Shown here piece after piece: positions 19,701-27,142 of a DNA stretch of 64,000 nt. Source of the DNA: CF-118 sp035689345 (GTDB lineage Bacteria; Chloroflexota; Dormibacteria; Dormibacterales; Dormibacteraceae); assembly GCA_035689345.1 (NCBI GenBank), contig DASSLR010000091.1:1-64000 (forward strand), in the 5' to 3' direction. The notes beneath the pieces were generated by a model. It made no database searches, had not been told where the DNA came from, and was given only the letters and a program-made list of their open reading frames with translations. The translations under genes were made by a program, and so were the position numbers. Position 1 is the first letter of the stretch. Each line of letters begins with the position of its first letter.

Positions 19701-19976
19701 CGGCAAGCTCGGATGCGTGACCCCGAAGTAATCGGTGGCCAGGCCTCCTGACTTGACCACGCTGTTGACATACGGCGCCGACGGGCTGCCGATGATCTCG
19801 CCGTACGAGTGGTTCTCCATGACGATCACGAAGACGTGGTCAAGCGCTGGAACGCTGGACGCCCACGCCGGTGCCGGCGTCAGTCCAACCGCTGCGAGAA
19901 TCACGCCGCCGGCCAGTGGCGCGGCCAGCCTTTTCAGGAGCAAACGGGCGGCATTCTGGGCCGCACGTGCCGACAC
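16734..19976 (-). CDS. secreted phosphoesterase with central barrel-like domain and six-repeat module
   Basis: An exported multidomain protein of about 1,080 residues. After a signal peptide (LAGGVILAAVGLTPAPAWA) comes a PF04185-type phosphoesterase domain (VFVIVMENHSYGEI near 50, THPSLPNYLALTG, LTWDEDDSS). A central region of about 400 residues (HVEPDLWGYLEQR, LVFNDIDDHDAGWWEQ, FTHWWDPS) looks like a TIM-barrel glycoside hydrolase, but I cannot name the family. It ends in an FN3-like domain and six YWPGWDIAR/YVLDGxGGLHPFG repeats. GTG at 19976 puts the signal peptide at the N terminus; an ATG at 20048 would add 24 residues and overlap the divergent promoter. A role in degrading phosphorylated polymers is only a guess. 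Confidence 0.78.
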   Translation of the reverse strand: MSARAAQNAARLLLKRLAAPLAGGVILAAVGLTPAPAWASSVPALDHVFVIVMENHSYGEIIGSPSAPYVNSVVKSGGLATDYFGVTHPSLPNYLALTGASTFGISSDCTTCWVSAGNIADALESAGRTWKAYEESMPSACFVGDSYPYAQKHDPFIYFNDIRTNTSRCQSHVVPYSQLASDLQSTTTTPSFAFITPNMCNDMHDCSVGTGDSWLQQQVPAILSSPAFKTQHSLLALTWDEDDSSGANQVPLILVGSGVTTGLTSAIAYNHYSLLHTIEASLGATTLTANDAGASVISDILSPAPAPNAAVTSNAAAALPQDMLHFGLANQPTDLSWMTSSGVPWRYRYQYLSAGVNTGSGWETWDSPAGQFATLYMSASAASGYIPVFSYYELLQSSPSTGTNESDRDYSNLNNTGTMAAYYANFKLLMQKAGAFNSTVVVHVEPDLWGYLEQRAAGGAASTVSASVASSGFAEAAGLPNTAQGFAFELLKLRDTYAPKTVLAIHASPWGSGVDIASDRRSSVSATAEADTTAAFLNSAGVASNPYGSTWDLVFNDIDDHDAGWWEQQGADNASFTHWWDPSNVNLPNFSRYLAWVAELHARTARPQVVWQVPVGNQYYTTMNNTCGHYQDNVGPYFIAHASSLYSAGLIAVLFGAGNSCQTNNTDVQHDGVTNNNGLPTTDLAGYCNACNTHASTVSDDDGGYLRVFVGQYYGATACPVTLNLPGVESTTEFGLSVSVSCSTSRFDIQQFDTTLNQGWFALASTTPTAGASSATADGYPGHAYQFRARALLAGGVWSSWTAATTTVSATATQSHPYSGLYTMDGYGGVNADSSPPLAASAYWPGWKIARAVHAQPSVVDAGLVLDGWGGLHPYGAAITVSGAAYWPGWDIARDFAFLPDGSGGYVLDGWGGLHPFAVSGHALPPAATGAAYWPHWDIARKVVIFSDGSGGYVMDAWGGLHPFGIGGGTPAAATGAAYWPGWNIARDVVLIPGTHAGYVLDGYGGLHPFNGAPTMAAPAYWPGWDIARGVWLLPGSTLAAPAGYTLDGYGGLHPFGGAPALTGTPYWPGWDIAKSLAGA

Positions 19977-20053
19977 ACCGACGCCAACGATGTAAGGCTT
20001 GGTTAATTGCGGACAGTCGGAGGCTTGCCTCGCCCGATCTCGAGCCATCTCGA

Positions 20054-20083
20054 TTGACGGGCCGCGTGCGGCCTGTCTAACAT
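20054..20083 (+). promoter_or_regulatory. promoter of the 20093 gene (TTGACG-N18-TAACAT)
   Basis: A -35 TTGACG (20054-20059) and a -10 TAACAT (20078-20083) are 18 nt apart. The GTG start follows the -10 after 9 nt, so the transcript would be leaderless or nearly so. Confidence 0.6.
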
Positions 20084-20092
20084 CGACTGCTC

Positions 20093-21529
20093 GTGCCCAA
20101 CAGGTCCCGTCGCCGTTTCCTGCTGCTGGCTTCGATCATCGCGCTGCTGCCCGCCCTCTTCCTGCAGCCCGCCGCCCAGAGGCTGCTGTCCCTGACCAGC
20201 CATGCTCGGCCGGTGGTCGACAACCGCGACCACCTCTACGTGCTCGACGGCTGGGGCGACGTGCACCCTGTCGGCTCGGCGCCGCGGCTCACCACCACCG
20301 CGTCCTGGCCGCACCGGGACGAGGCCCAGAGTCTTGCGCTCTTCCCCGACGCCACCGGCGGCTACGTGATGGACGCCAACGGTGGCATCCACGCGGTCGG
20401 CGACGCGCCGCGAATCCAGCCTGGCGCGTACTGGGACGGTCTCAACTTCGCCCGCGCCATCGAGATGGCGCCCTGGTCGTCGGCCGAGCGGCCCGCGGGC
20501 TGGGTGATGAACGGCTACGGTCAGCTTTACCCCTTCGGCGGCGCGCCCGAGGTCGGGGGATTCACGTACTGGCCCGGGACCGACAGCGCCCGCAGCTTTG
20601 TCGTCCTGCCTGCAAGCACACCGAGCGCAGTCATGGGCTACGTGCTCGACAACCTTGGTGGGTTTCACCCCTTCGGCGGCGCCCCATCTGTGTCCGGCAA
20701 TCCCACCTGGCCGCACAAGGACTTCGCGCGTGGCTTTGCGCTCGTGCCCGGCGCGCCCGGCGAGGGTTACACGCTGGACGGCTCGGGCGGGATCCACCCG
20801 TGGGGCGGCGCTCCCTCGGTGGCCGACGCACCCCTGTGGCCGGGCCAGGACGTGGCCGACTCCATCGTCATGTGGACCAGTGCCCCGGCCGGCTCGCCGG
20901 GCGGCTGGGTGCTAGACCGCCACGGCGATGTGCGCGCGTTCGGCAGCGCGCCGGCGCTCACCCCATCCGCGACGTGGCCCGGCTGGGACATCGCGCGCGG
21001 CTTCAACGGCGGCGGTGGCAGCTTCGAGCGCCGCTACGTCGACCCCGAGGTGATCAGCGACGGTTGGGGCTCGTACTACAACCAGCGCGACTCACGCTGG
21101 GGCGCGCAACCGGTCGGCCCGAGCGCGGAAGCCGTCTGGCAGATCGGCTGCTTGCTCAGCGACCTGGCCATGGTCTACACGCACTTCGGCTTTCACAACG
21201 TCACGCCCGGGACCGTCGCCGCGCACGCTTCGTGGTTCGGCGGAGGCGGCGAGATCTACAACTCGGCTCTGAACATCCCCGGCCACACGACGATCGTGAG
21301 CTGGCATCCCTCCTGGGCGTGGATACGCGGTTATCTGAGCGCGGGTTATCCGGTCATCGTCGGCATGGACCTCCCGACCGGAGGCACGCACTTCGTGACG
21401 TTGACGGGCCTGGACGGGCCGAACGACTACTGGACCAATGACCCGTGGGAACAGAACGCGCACCACGTCACGTTCTCGGGTGACTGGGTGACGCGCGGCC
21501 CGGTGTACGAGGCCATCGCGTTCGTCTGA
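20093..21529 (+). CDS. exported six-repeat protein with C-terminal C39-like peptidase domain
   Basis: A 478-residue protein with an N-terminal signal or anchor (RRRFLLLASIIALLPALFLQP). Here the six-repeat module comes first (residues about 45-305), in a diverged form (YVLDGWGDVHPVG, YVMDANGGIHAVG, WVMNGYGQLYPFG). The C-terminal 160 residues resemble the Peptidase_C39_2 family: YYNQRDSRWG, IGCLLSDLAMVYTHFG with the candidate catalytic Cys, then HFVTLTG with the His and YWTNDPW. This is the only copy with the module at the N terminus. The start is GTG, fixed by the promoter just upstream. It may be a surface cysteine peptidase or an inactive relative. Confidence 0.8.
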   Translation: MPNRSRRRFLLLASIIALLPALFLQPAAQRLLSLTSHARPVVDNRDHLYVLDGWGDVHPVGSAPRLTTTASWPHRDEAQSLALFPDATGGYVMDANGGIHAVGDAPRIQPGAYWDGLNFARAIEMAPWSSAERPAGWVMNGYGQLYPFGGAPEVGGFTYWPGTDSARSFVVLPASTPSAVMGYVLDNLGGFHPFGGAPSVSGNPTWPHKDFARGFALVPGAPGEGYTLDGSGGIHPWGGAPSVADAPLWPGQDVADSIVMWTSAPAGSPGGWVLDRHGDVRAFGSAPALTPSATWPGWDIARGFNGGGGSFERRYVDPEVISDGWGSYYNQRDSRWGAQPVGPSAEAVWQIGCLLSDLAMVYTHFGFHNVTPGTVAAHASWFGGGGEIYNSALNIPGHTTIVSWHPSWAWIRGYLSAGYPVIVGMDLPTGGTHFVTLTGLDGPNDYWTNDPWEQNAHHVTFSGDWVTRGPVYEAIAFV

Positions 21530-21533
21530 GGTT

Positions 21534-23951
21534 CTAGCCGAACCAGCCGACGACGTCGACGACCACGTCGACAGTACCCGACGGGTTGAAGATGTCGATC
21601 GATCCGCTCGGGCCGAGCTTCTCCACCACCAGGTTCGGCACTGTCAGCCCGCGCACGAAGTTGAGGTCGGAGGTGGTCGGCCGTGCGGAGCCGTCGGGCC
21701 AGACGGTGAGGGAGCTCGCCGTGCTCGGATTGGTGACGGTCACGTTGAGAATGACCGCCGTCGGGGGCACGCCGCTGCCCATCGACGGCACGCCACCGTG
21801 CCCGGCCACGGGCAGCACGAGCGTCCCCCCTGGACCGAGGCTGCTCGAGTTGCGCGTGTCGAGAATGCGCGCCGGCGTCACGCCGACGAAGCGACTGCCG
21901 CCCAGCGGCACTGACCCGTCCGTGAACCAGCCGACGACGTCCACCACCACGTCCGCGTGGCCGGAATAGTTGTAGAAGTTCACGCCCCCACCGGCGCCGA
22001 GCTTGACGATCACGCGGTTGGGCACGGTCTGGCCCACCACGAAGTTCAGGTTCGACGCGAGGGGCTGAGGAGCGCCGGCGGGCCACACGATGAGCGCGCT
22101 CGGCGAGACGACGGTGTTGGTCACGGTCACGTTCAGGATCACCGCCGCGACCCCGGAGCTGGGTACGTTCGGCGTGCCCGAAACCTGCAGGGTTATGGTC
22201 TGCCCAGCGCAGAGTTGTGCCTTCGCCGCCCCGAGGCCGATGCGCGTGTCCATGATTCGATTGGGCACTATCCCGTTGTATAGGCCCGCTGCCGGCGGTG
22301 AGACCGTGGGCGCGGCGAAGTAGCCCTCGACGTCGAGCACGACCTGGGTGCTGCCGGAAGGGTTGAATATGCTGACCTGGCCTCCCGTGCCGAGCGCCAC
22401 GACCACGAGGTTCGGCACGGTCTTGCCCGCGGTCCAGTTCAGGTTCGACGTCGTCGGTCTCGGCACGCCTGCCGGCCACACCGTGAGCGAGCTGGCCGCC
22501 GTGGTTCCGGTCACAGTCGTGTTGAGCACCACCGCGATGACGCCGCTGGCAGGCACTCCGCCATGACCCGTGATCGTGACGTTCAACGTCTGGCCAGGCC
22601 CGAGGGGCGAGCTGCTGCGCGTGTCGAGGATCCTGGCCGGCACGAGCGGCACGTACGCGCCGCGACCGGGCACGACCGCATTGGACGCCGGCGAAGCTGG
22701 CCCACTCCCGATCGAGTTGGCCGCCGAAACGGTGAAGGTGTAAGCGGTTCCGTCGGTCAAACCGTTGACGGTCGCGCTGAGCGACCCGCCTCCCACGACA
22801 GCGTTCGCGCCGCCGGGGCTGGCCGTGACGGTATAGCTCGTGATCCCGGTTGCCGGCGCGGTCCAGTAAACGTTCGCCGACGCCTCACCGCCGACGGCGA
22901 CTGGCGCCCCGGGAGCGGGAGGCGGGGTGGCGGCGTAGGAGCCCGCCGTGCCGTTCAACCCGGATTCGTCGACGGCCTCGAACTGGTTTGCGGGAATGGT
23001 CTTGAGATCAGCGACCAGGGCGTTGCCGGCCGTCGTGCCCCACCAATCGTCAGTGGTTCCCTGGAAGTACCAGTCGGAACCGTTGTCGGCCAGGAGCAGG
23101 CCGTAGTGCTTGAACGCATTGAGGACGACCTGCGTGTTCGCCGCAAACCCGGAGATGTTGAACGCCGACTTCAGCCGGAAGCGGGCGCCCATCGGCGGGA
23201 AGCTGCTGCTGCACGACCCCGCGTTGTGCGACGCAGGCCAGATGTAGCTGTTCGCCGTGCAGTGCGTCGTGAAGCGAATCGCGTGGGTGATGCTGCCGGC
23301 GAGGATCTCATCCGGGCGCAGCAGCAGCGGCGCCATCGGCAGCCCCGCGGCGTCCGCGGACGTGAAGCCGTTGGTGCGCATGTTGTTGGAGGTGAGGTCC
23401 CAGACGGCGCCTGACCCGGCGGACGGGGTCTGGCCGTTGGTGAAGTTCTGCAGGTTGTAGATCTCGTAGAGCTTGCAGAGGTTCTTGTCCTCGACGAGCG
23501 CATGGCGGTCACTGCCGGACGGAGCTCCTGGGCCGCCCTCGATGAGGGTGCTCTGGTCGATTGGGTAACCCTCGGCTGGATGGTCGCTCTCCGAGTCATA
23601 CAGAAAAGTCGGCGTCAGATGCGTGGGAGTCGTGGGAGGCGGCGCGACGTTGATGGGGATGCCGTACTCCTGCGCGAACGTCCCGAAATCAGGGTGCAGG
23701 TTCGCGTTCTGCGTCATGTTGCTCATCCAGGTCGCGCTCTTCGCGTTGACCGGTAAGCTCGAGATGTCGGTGTTGAAGATGCTGCTGGCCGGGAACAGGT
23801 TGCAGCTCGTGCCTGGCAGGGGCTGCGCCGAGGCGCTGAAGAGGTTGGTGGTGACCAGGGCGAGGGCGGCCAGGCAGCCCACCGTCAAGCAGGCGAGTAC
23901 GCGGGCCCTCCTCGTCGACACCAAGCTCGCAAACGCTGTTCGGCCTCTCAT
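21534..23951 (-). CDS. secreted protein with FN3 domain and three DTR repeats
   Basis: An 805-residue exported protein. A signal peptide (LACLTVGCLAALALVTTNLFSASA) leads into a domain of about 320 residues (FPASSIFNTDISSLP, DSESDHPAEGYPID, DRHALVEDKNLCKLYEIY, WPASHNAG). It resembles hypothetical exported proteins but I cannot give it a function. An FN3 domain (APVAVGGEASANVYWTAP) and three DTR repeats (RILDTR through DVxGWF or DVEGYF) close the protein. These repeats match those of the CAP protein at 13634. It converges with the C39-like gene, with 4 bp between the stop codons. Extracellular, possibly surface-attached. Confidence 0.75.
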   Translation of the reverse strand: MRGRTAFASLVSTRRARVLACLTVGCLAALALVTTNLFSASAQPLPGTSCNLFPASSIFNTDISSLPVNAKSATWMSNMTQNANLHPDFGTFAQEYGIPINVAPPPTTPTHLTPTFLYDSESDHPAEGYPIDQSTLIEGGPGAPSGSDRHALVEDKNLCKLYEIYNLQNFTNGQTPSAGSGAVWDLTSNNMRTNGFTSADAAGLPMAPLLLRPDEILAGSITHAIRFTTHCTANSYIWPASHNAGSCSSSFPPMGARFRLKSAFNISGFAANTQVVLNAFKHYGLLLADNGSDWYFQGTTDDWWGTTAGNALVADLKTIPANQFEAVDESGLNGTAGSYAATPPPAPGAPVAVGGEASANVYWTAPATGITSYTVTASPGGANAVVGGGSLSATVNGLTDGTAYTFTVSAANSIGSGPASPASNAVVPGRGAYVPLVPARILDTRSSSPLGPGQTLNVTITGHGGVPASGVIAVVLNTTVTGTTAASSLTVWPAGVPRPTTSNLNWTAGKTVPNLVVVALGTGGQVSIFNPSGSTQVVLDVEGYFAAPTVSPPAAGLYNGIVPNRIMDTRIGLGAAKAQLCAGQTITLQVSGTPNVPSSGVAAVILNVTVTNTVVSPSALIVWPAGAPQPLASNLNFVVGQTVPNRVIVKLGAGGGVNFYNYSGHADVVVDVVGWFTDGSVPLGGSRFVGVTPARILDTRNSSSLGPGGTLVLPVAGHGGVPSMGSGVPPTAVILNVTVTNPSTASSLTVWPDGSARPTTSDLNFVRGLTVPNLVVEKLGPSGSIDIFNPSGTVDVVVDVVGWFG

Positions 23952-24023
23952 CTTGCTAGGCGCTCACGCCGACTCTTCAACGCGCTCATGCGGTCCTGGG
24001 TTCGCCAGGAGTCGAACAAGCCG

Positions 24024-24488
24024 CTAGCCGTTTGCGGGCCAGACGATCCGCTCCGCTATGGGATCAGCCCAGTCCATCGGGTCACTTCCAGGTGCTATCA
24101 GGAACAGATAGACGGGCTTCGTGCGGGAGAACGTGAAGTAGCCGTGCAGCTGCAGTTGCTTTCCGGATTTGGAGTAGCGGGCCTTCAGCAGCATTGCGGG
24201 CCGGCCTCCCAGCGACGAATCGTTCTCCGACTCGACAACCAGCGTCCCGGCGTCTGCGTTTTTCTCCAGGATGCGGCGGGCGGGCGCGCCCAGGCTGCGC
24301 AGAAATGGTCGAGGGCCCAGAGCGCGAATCAAGAGCTGCACCAGCCCGAGCGTCAGCGGCAGGCGCGAGCTCCATCGGAGTGGGCCGAACTGGACCTGTC
24401 GTTCCGAGGGTCCGGTGCCCACAAGCGATTGTTGCGTTCGAGTGAGTTTGAAGTCCCGCGGCAGCGTGAGCTGGATCGGATCACCCAT
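24024..24488 (-). CDS. small protein of unknown function
   Basis: About 154 residues from the ATG at 24488 (MGDPIQLTLPRDFKL). It ends ARYSKSGKQLQLHGYFTFSRTKPVYLFLIAPGSDPMDWADPIAERIV, a pattern that recalls small PsbP/DcrB-like lipid- or stress-associated domains; the match is weak and no function is claimed. There is no signal peptide or membrane segment. The open frame runs up to 24695, but that part overlaps the divergent membrane-protein gene and looks non-coding. Confidence 0.55.
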   Translation of the reverse strand: MGDPIQLTLPRDFKLTRTQQSLVGTGPSERQVQFGPLRWSSRLPLTLGLVQLLIRALGPRPFLRSLGAPARRILEKNADAGTLVVESENDSSLGGRPAMLLKARYSKSGKQLQLHGYFTFSRTKPVYLFLIAPGSDPMDWADPIAERIVWPANG

Positions 24489-24531
24489 GGGATGAAGATC
24501 ATCTCTGACGTGGTGGCTGACCGGAGGGATT

Positions 24532-24765
24532 ATGGTGGCCGCCATGTGGGGTCCCCTGCCCGGCGTTGAGCTCTTTCCTCCGGGCAGCGGCCCGGCGGTG
24601 GCTGCCGCGTTCTTCATCCCGCTCGCGATCGCCGTGGTGCTGGAGGGCAGGACGCCGTTCAAGCCAGGGGTGATGATCTTCGCCGGCATTTTCATCGGCT
24701 TGATCGCGGTGCTGATCGTCGGCGCGATAAAGAACTACCAGGCCCAGAAAGAGAAGCAGCAGTAG
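24532..24765 (+). CDS. small two-helix membrane protein
   Basis: A 77-residue product with two predicted membrane helices (AVAAAFFIPLAIAVVLEG and VMIFAGIFIGLIAVLIVGAI) and a short charged C-terminal tail (KNYQAQKEKQQ). GGAGGG lies 3 nt before the ATG at 24532; a second ATG at 24544 is possible. It is divergent from the small gene at 24488 and ends just before tRNA-Ser on the opposite strand. The family is unknown. Confidence 0.6.
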   Translation: MVAAMWGPLPGVELFPPGSGPAVAAAFFIPLAIAVVLEGRTPFKPGVMIFAGIFIGLIAVLIVGAIKNYQAQKEKQQ

Positions 24766-24792
24766 GTTCGAGGTCACCAGGCCCAGTTCGCG

Positions 24793-24884
24793 TGGCGGAG
24801 CGGGAGGGATTTGAACCCTCGAGGCCCTTGCGGGCCTACGGCATTTCCAGTGCCGCGCCCTCGACCGAGCTAGGCGACCGCTCC
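24793..24884 (-). tRNA. tRNA-Ser (anticodon GGA)
   Basis: 92 nt on the minus strand, with CCA encoded. The acceptor pairs GGAGCGG with CCGCTCC. The anticodon arm CGGCA-CTGGAAA-TGCCG gives anticodon GGA, which reads UCC/UCU. A long variable arm (GGCCCGCAAGGGCC) and the T arm GAGGGTTCAAATCCCTC confirm a class II serine tRNA. Confidence 0.95.
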
Positions 24885-25025
24885 GCGGTCAAGGTTAGCA
24901 ACGACCGTGCAGGTCGCCTGGCTCGGTCGACCACGCGAGGCGGCGGCGCGAAGCGCGTCGCCGAGCGTGGGCTCGATCGTGCGACCGCTCCGCGGTCAAG
25001 GTTAGCAACGACCGTGCAGGTCGCC
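24874..25025. repeat. exact 45-bp direct repeat, tRNA-Ser promoter and 5' end
   Basis: 24874-24918 and 24981-25025 are identical over 45 bp. The first copy covers the first 11 nt of tRNA-Ser and its promoter. In addition, 24912-24930 is an inverted copy of 24861-24879 (D-arm side of the tRNA) with one mismatch in 19. No gene is present in the rest of 24885-25032. Confidence 0.85.
24892..24897 (-). promoter_or_regulatory. -10 of tRNA-Ser promoter
   Basis: On the minus strand, TAACCT preceded by TGC (an extended -10, TGCTAACCT) lies 7 nt before the first base of the mature tRNA. The element is inside a 45-bp sequence that occurs again 107 bp upstream. Confidence 0.5.
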
Positions 25026-25032
25026 CTCGAAC

Positions 25033-25089
25033 GTTTGGCGCCAAACGGGTGCATCGCCGCACGTGCGATGGGCACCGCTGGCGCCAAAC
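25033..25089. repeat. palindromic element downstream of the 25106 gene
   Basis: GTTTGGCGCCAAAC (25033-25046) is a perfect palindrome. GGCGCCAAAC recurs at 25080-25089. Between them GGTGCATCGC and GCGATGGGCACC form a stem with a 2-nt bulge. It lies just after the stop of the leftward gene and could end or stabilise that transcript; there is no T tract. Confidence 0.5.
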
Positions 25090-25105
25090 AGGTCGAATCA
25101 GGTGG

Positions 25106-25783
25106 TTACGGGGCCGAGTCCAGTGTCACCTCGCCGCTGATGCCGGCCGACGTCACGCCCGTCGTCGCGCAAAGCGTCGGGTCGGGCGGCTGAAAGATCA
25201 GCGTTCCCTGCGCCGAGTCACCACGGAACCGATTCGTGGAGACCAGGTACGTCGCAGCGGGAGGCGCCTGCGCGGGACCCGTGTAGCTGACCAGCGTCAG
25301 CGTGACGCTGTTCGCCACCGAACCCGTCAAGGACACCGCCGCGGCAGCGCCCGTCGTGCTGTACGACTCCACAGTGCGCGTGCCGTCCGCCCAGGTGACG
25401 ATCGCCGTCCCGGACGTGGTGCTGCTGCCGCACGAACCGCTCCCTGTCGGGATCGGCTCCTGGTACGTGGCGATCGCGTTGCCCGACACGGTCTGCCCGG
25501 TCGTGGGATCGACGTAACTCCACGCGTAGTTGACCGCCATCGTCTTCCCCGCCTCCACGCTGCCGGTCGCCGGCGCGGTGGAGTCGGTGCTCTGGCAAGC
25601 GCTCAACGCGCCACCGAAGTTGTACTGAAAATTGCCGGCGTTGTTGCTGAGCGGCGGCGCGAAGTTCGCCGTCCCTTGCAGCTGGCAACCTCCGCCGCTC
25701 GCTGCCGCGGCCGGAGTGCCCGCGACCATCGTTGCGGTCAGCGCCAGCAGCGGCACCCACAGCCAGTACCGATGAGCTCGCAT
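25106..25783 (-). CDS. secreted protein of unknown function
   Basis: 225 residues with a standard signal peptide (WLWVPLLALTATMVAGTPAAAA). The mature protein is Gly/Ser/Thr-rich, looks all-beta and has several Cys (GGGCQLQG, ALSACQS, GSGSCGSS, TLCATTG) that may form disulfides outside the cell. The start is fixed by GGAGGT 6 nt before the ATG. A promoter could lie in the 70-bp gap up to the anti-sigma gene. No family is recognised. Confidence 0.65.
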   Translation of the reverse strand: MRAHRYWLWVPLLALTATMVAGTPAAAASGGGCQLQGTANFAPPLSNNAGNFQYNFGGALSACQSTDSTAPATGSVEAGKTMAVNYAWSYVDPTTGQTVSGNAIATYQEPIPTGSGSCGSSTTSGTAIVTWADGTRTVESYSTTGAAAAVSLTGSVANSVTLTLVSYTGPAQAPPAATYLVSTNRFRGDSAQGTLIFQPPDPTLCATTGVTSAGISGEVTLDSAP

Positions 25784-25853
25784 ATGACACCTCCACGTAT
25801 GCAGATGTCAGAAGCCACGCTCCGGTACGCCCGAGTACCCGAATTCTTGAGAC

Positions 25854-26570
25854 CTATGTGTTCGCGAAGTCGATCACGAGTCGATCGGGGCCCTGGAGGA
25901 CGAACGCGCGGTAGCAGGCGGAGTGCGACAGCCCGATCCCCCACTGCACGACGCCCTCGAAGTTCTGCACCTGCTGCGCCTCGACCATCACCGGGTAGCT
26001 CGTCTTGAAGTCGGTCGAGCCCGTGTACTTCGTGTTCTCGTCCGCGCCGGTCATCGTGACCAGCAGCCCCGCCGAACCCTGCAGCACCACCTGTCGCCCG
26101 CTTGCGCCCTGCGTGAACGTCGCGCTGCCCTGGGTCGCGATCTGGATGTCCCCGGGCAGGCCGTTCGAAAACTGGATCGTGATCCGGTCATAACCGGCGT
26201 GCGTGGCGGTGCGCACCCCGTTGACGTACGCGATCGGCTGGCCGATGTGCCCCGTGGTGTCCACGCTGCTCAGGTTGTTGCACGTGATGGCCGGCAGGTT
26301 GGAGACATCGCTGGTCGGCAGCGGGCTCGGCGTCTCGGTCAGACCCGGCACCGGCGGGTTCTGCTGGCGCAGCGGGCCAGCGATGAAGAGAGCCCCCACC
26401 GCGAGCGCCGCGATCAGCACGGCGGCCAGCCCTGCGATCCACACCGGACCTCTGCGCTCGGGAGCCTCCACCAGCGCCGCGTGCACGCGCCCGGCCAGAC
26501 CGGCCTCGGGCGGTCCGGCGATGGACTCGAAGCCATCGCGAAGCTCGCGGCGGAAATCCTCGCGATTCAC
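25854..26570 (-). CDS. single-pass membrane protein, probable anti-sigma partner
   Basis: 238 residues. The N-terminal 40 residues are soluble and charged (MNREDFRRELRDGFESI), as in small anti-sigma factors. They are followed by one membrane helix (IAGLAAVLIAALAVGALFIAG) and an external domain with GYDRITIQFSNGLPG and DRLVIDFANT, which recalls AMIN-like domains that bind wall polymers. It follows the sigma gene, whose TGA is 1 nt before this GTG start, a classic sigma/anti-sigma arrangement. The role is inferred from position and topology; no zinc-binding HxxxCxxC motif is seen. Confidence 0.65.
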   Translation of the reverse strand: MNREDFRRELRDGFESIAGPPEAGLAGRVHAALVEAPERRGPVWIAGLAAVLIAALAVGALFIAGPLRQQNPPVPGLTETPSPLPTSDVSNLPAITCNNLSSVDTTGHIGQPIAYVNGVRTATHAGYDRITIQFSNGLPGDIQIATQGSATFTQGASGRQVVLQGSAGLLVTMTGADENTKYTGSTDFKTSYPVMVEAQQVQNFEGVVQWGIGLSHSACYRAFVLQGPDRLVIDFANT

Positions 26571-26571
26571 G

Positions 26572-27117
26572 TCAGAAAACCTCCTCCACCGTCAGCTCGG
26601 GACGAAGCCTGTGGGCCGCGCGATAGATGCGCGACTTCGCCGCGGCCTCGGAGACGCCGAGCGTCCGCGCGACCTCGTCCAGCGGAAGGTCCAGATAGAA
26701 ATGAAGAACCAGCGGCAGGCGATCGTCGGGTTTCAGGCGCAGAAGCGCGCGCCGGACGTCACCGGTGCTGCCGCCGTACTGATCGCCCGCGTCCGCCTCC
26801 TGGCGCGGAGGGTCCGCGAGCTTCACGACCGACCACCACCTCTGGCGCCGCGCCATGCGGCACTCGTTGGCGACGATGGACAGGAACCAGGATCTCAGCG
26901 CCCGCTCGTCCCCTCGCAGCTGGCGCAGCTTGCGCCATGCCTTGATCGACGCTTCCTGCAGCGCGTCTTCGGCCGCCGCACGATCGGCCAGCATGACCGC
27001 GGCGAGCCGGAACGCGGGATCGAGCAGGGGCTCGATGAGCTGCGAGAAGGCCGATGCGTCCCCGGCCGCTGCGCTCAGCATCGACGGGGTTCTCTGCTCC
27101 ATGACCGCCGACATCAT
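26572..27117 (-). CDS. ECF-type RNA polymerase sigma factor
   Basis: About 181 residues. Region 2 includes FSQLIEPLLDPAFRLAAVML, DRAAAEDALQEASIKAWRKL and SWFLSIVANECRMARRQRW. Region 4 is a helix-turn-helix (LPLVLHFYLDLPLDEVARTLG followed by SEAAAKSRIYRAAHRL). Together they mark a group 4 (ECF) sigma factor that would redirect RNA polymerase under envelope stress. It is coupled to the membrane gene downstream. Starts at 27117, 27114 and 27102 (ATG) and 27138 (TTG) are all in frame; 27117 is chosen because a GGCAGG precedes it, but this is weak. Confidence 0.88.
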   Translation of the reverse strand: MMSAVMEQRTPSMLSAAAGDASAFSQLIEPLLDPAFRLAAVMLADRAAAEDALQEASIKAWRKLRQLRGDERALRSWFLSIVANECRMARRQRWWSVVKLADPPRQEADAGDQYGGSTGDVRRALLRLKPDDRLPLVLHFYLDLPLDEVARTLGVSEAAAKSRIYRAAHRLRPELTVEEVF

Positions 27118-27142
27118 CCTGCCGGTTGGATGCGGCAAATGC

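Noticed and set aside
23990..24030. A second tRNA on the minus strand (GTTCGACTCC resembles a T loop)
   Set aside because: No matching acceptor, T-stem or anticodon arm can be formed around it.
24489..24695. N-terminal extension of the small leftward gene
   Set aside because: It is antisense to a membrane-protein gene with a Shine-Dalgarno site, and ATG at 24488 gives a sensible start.
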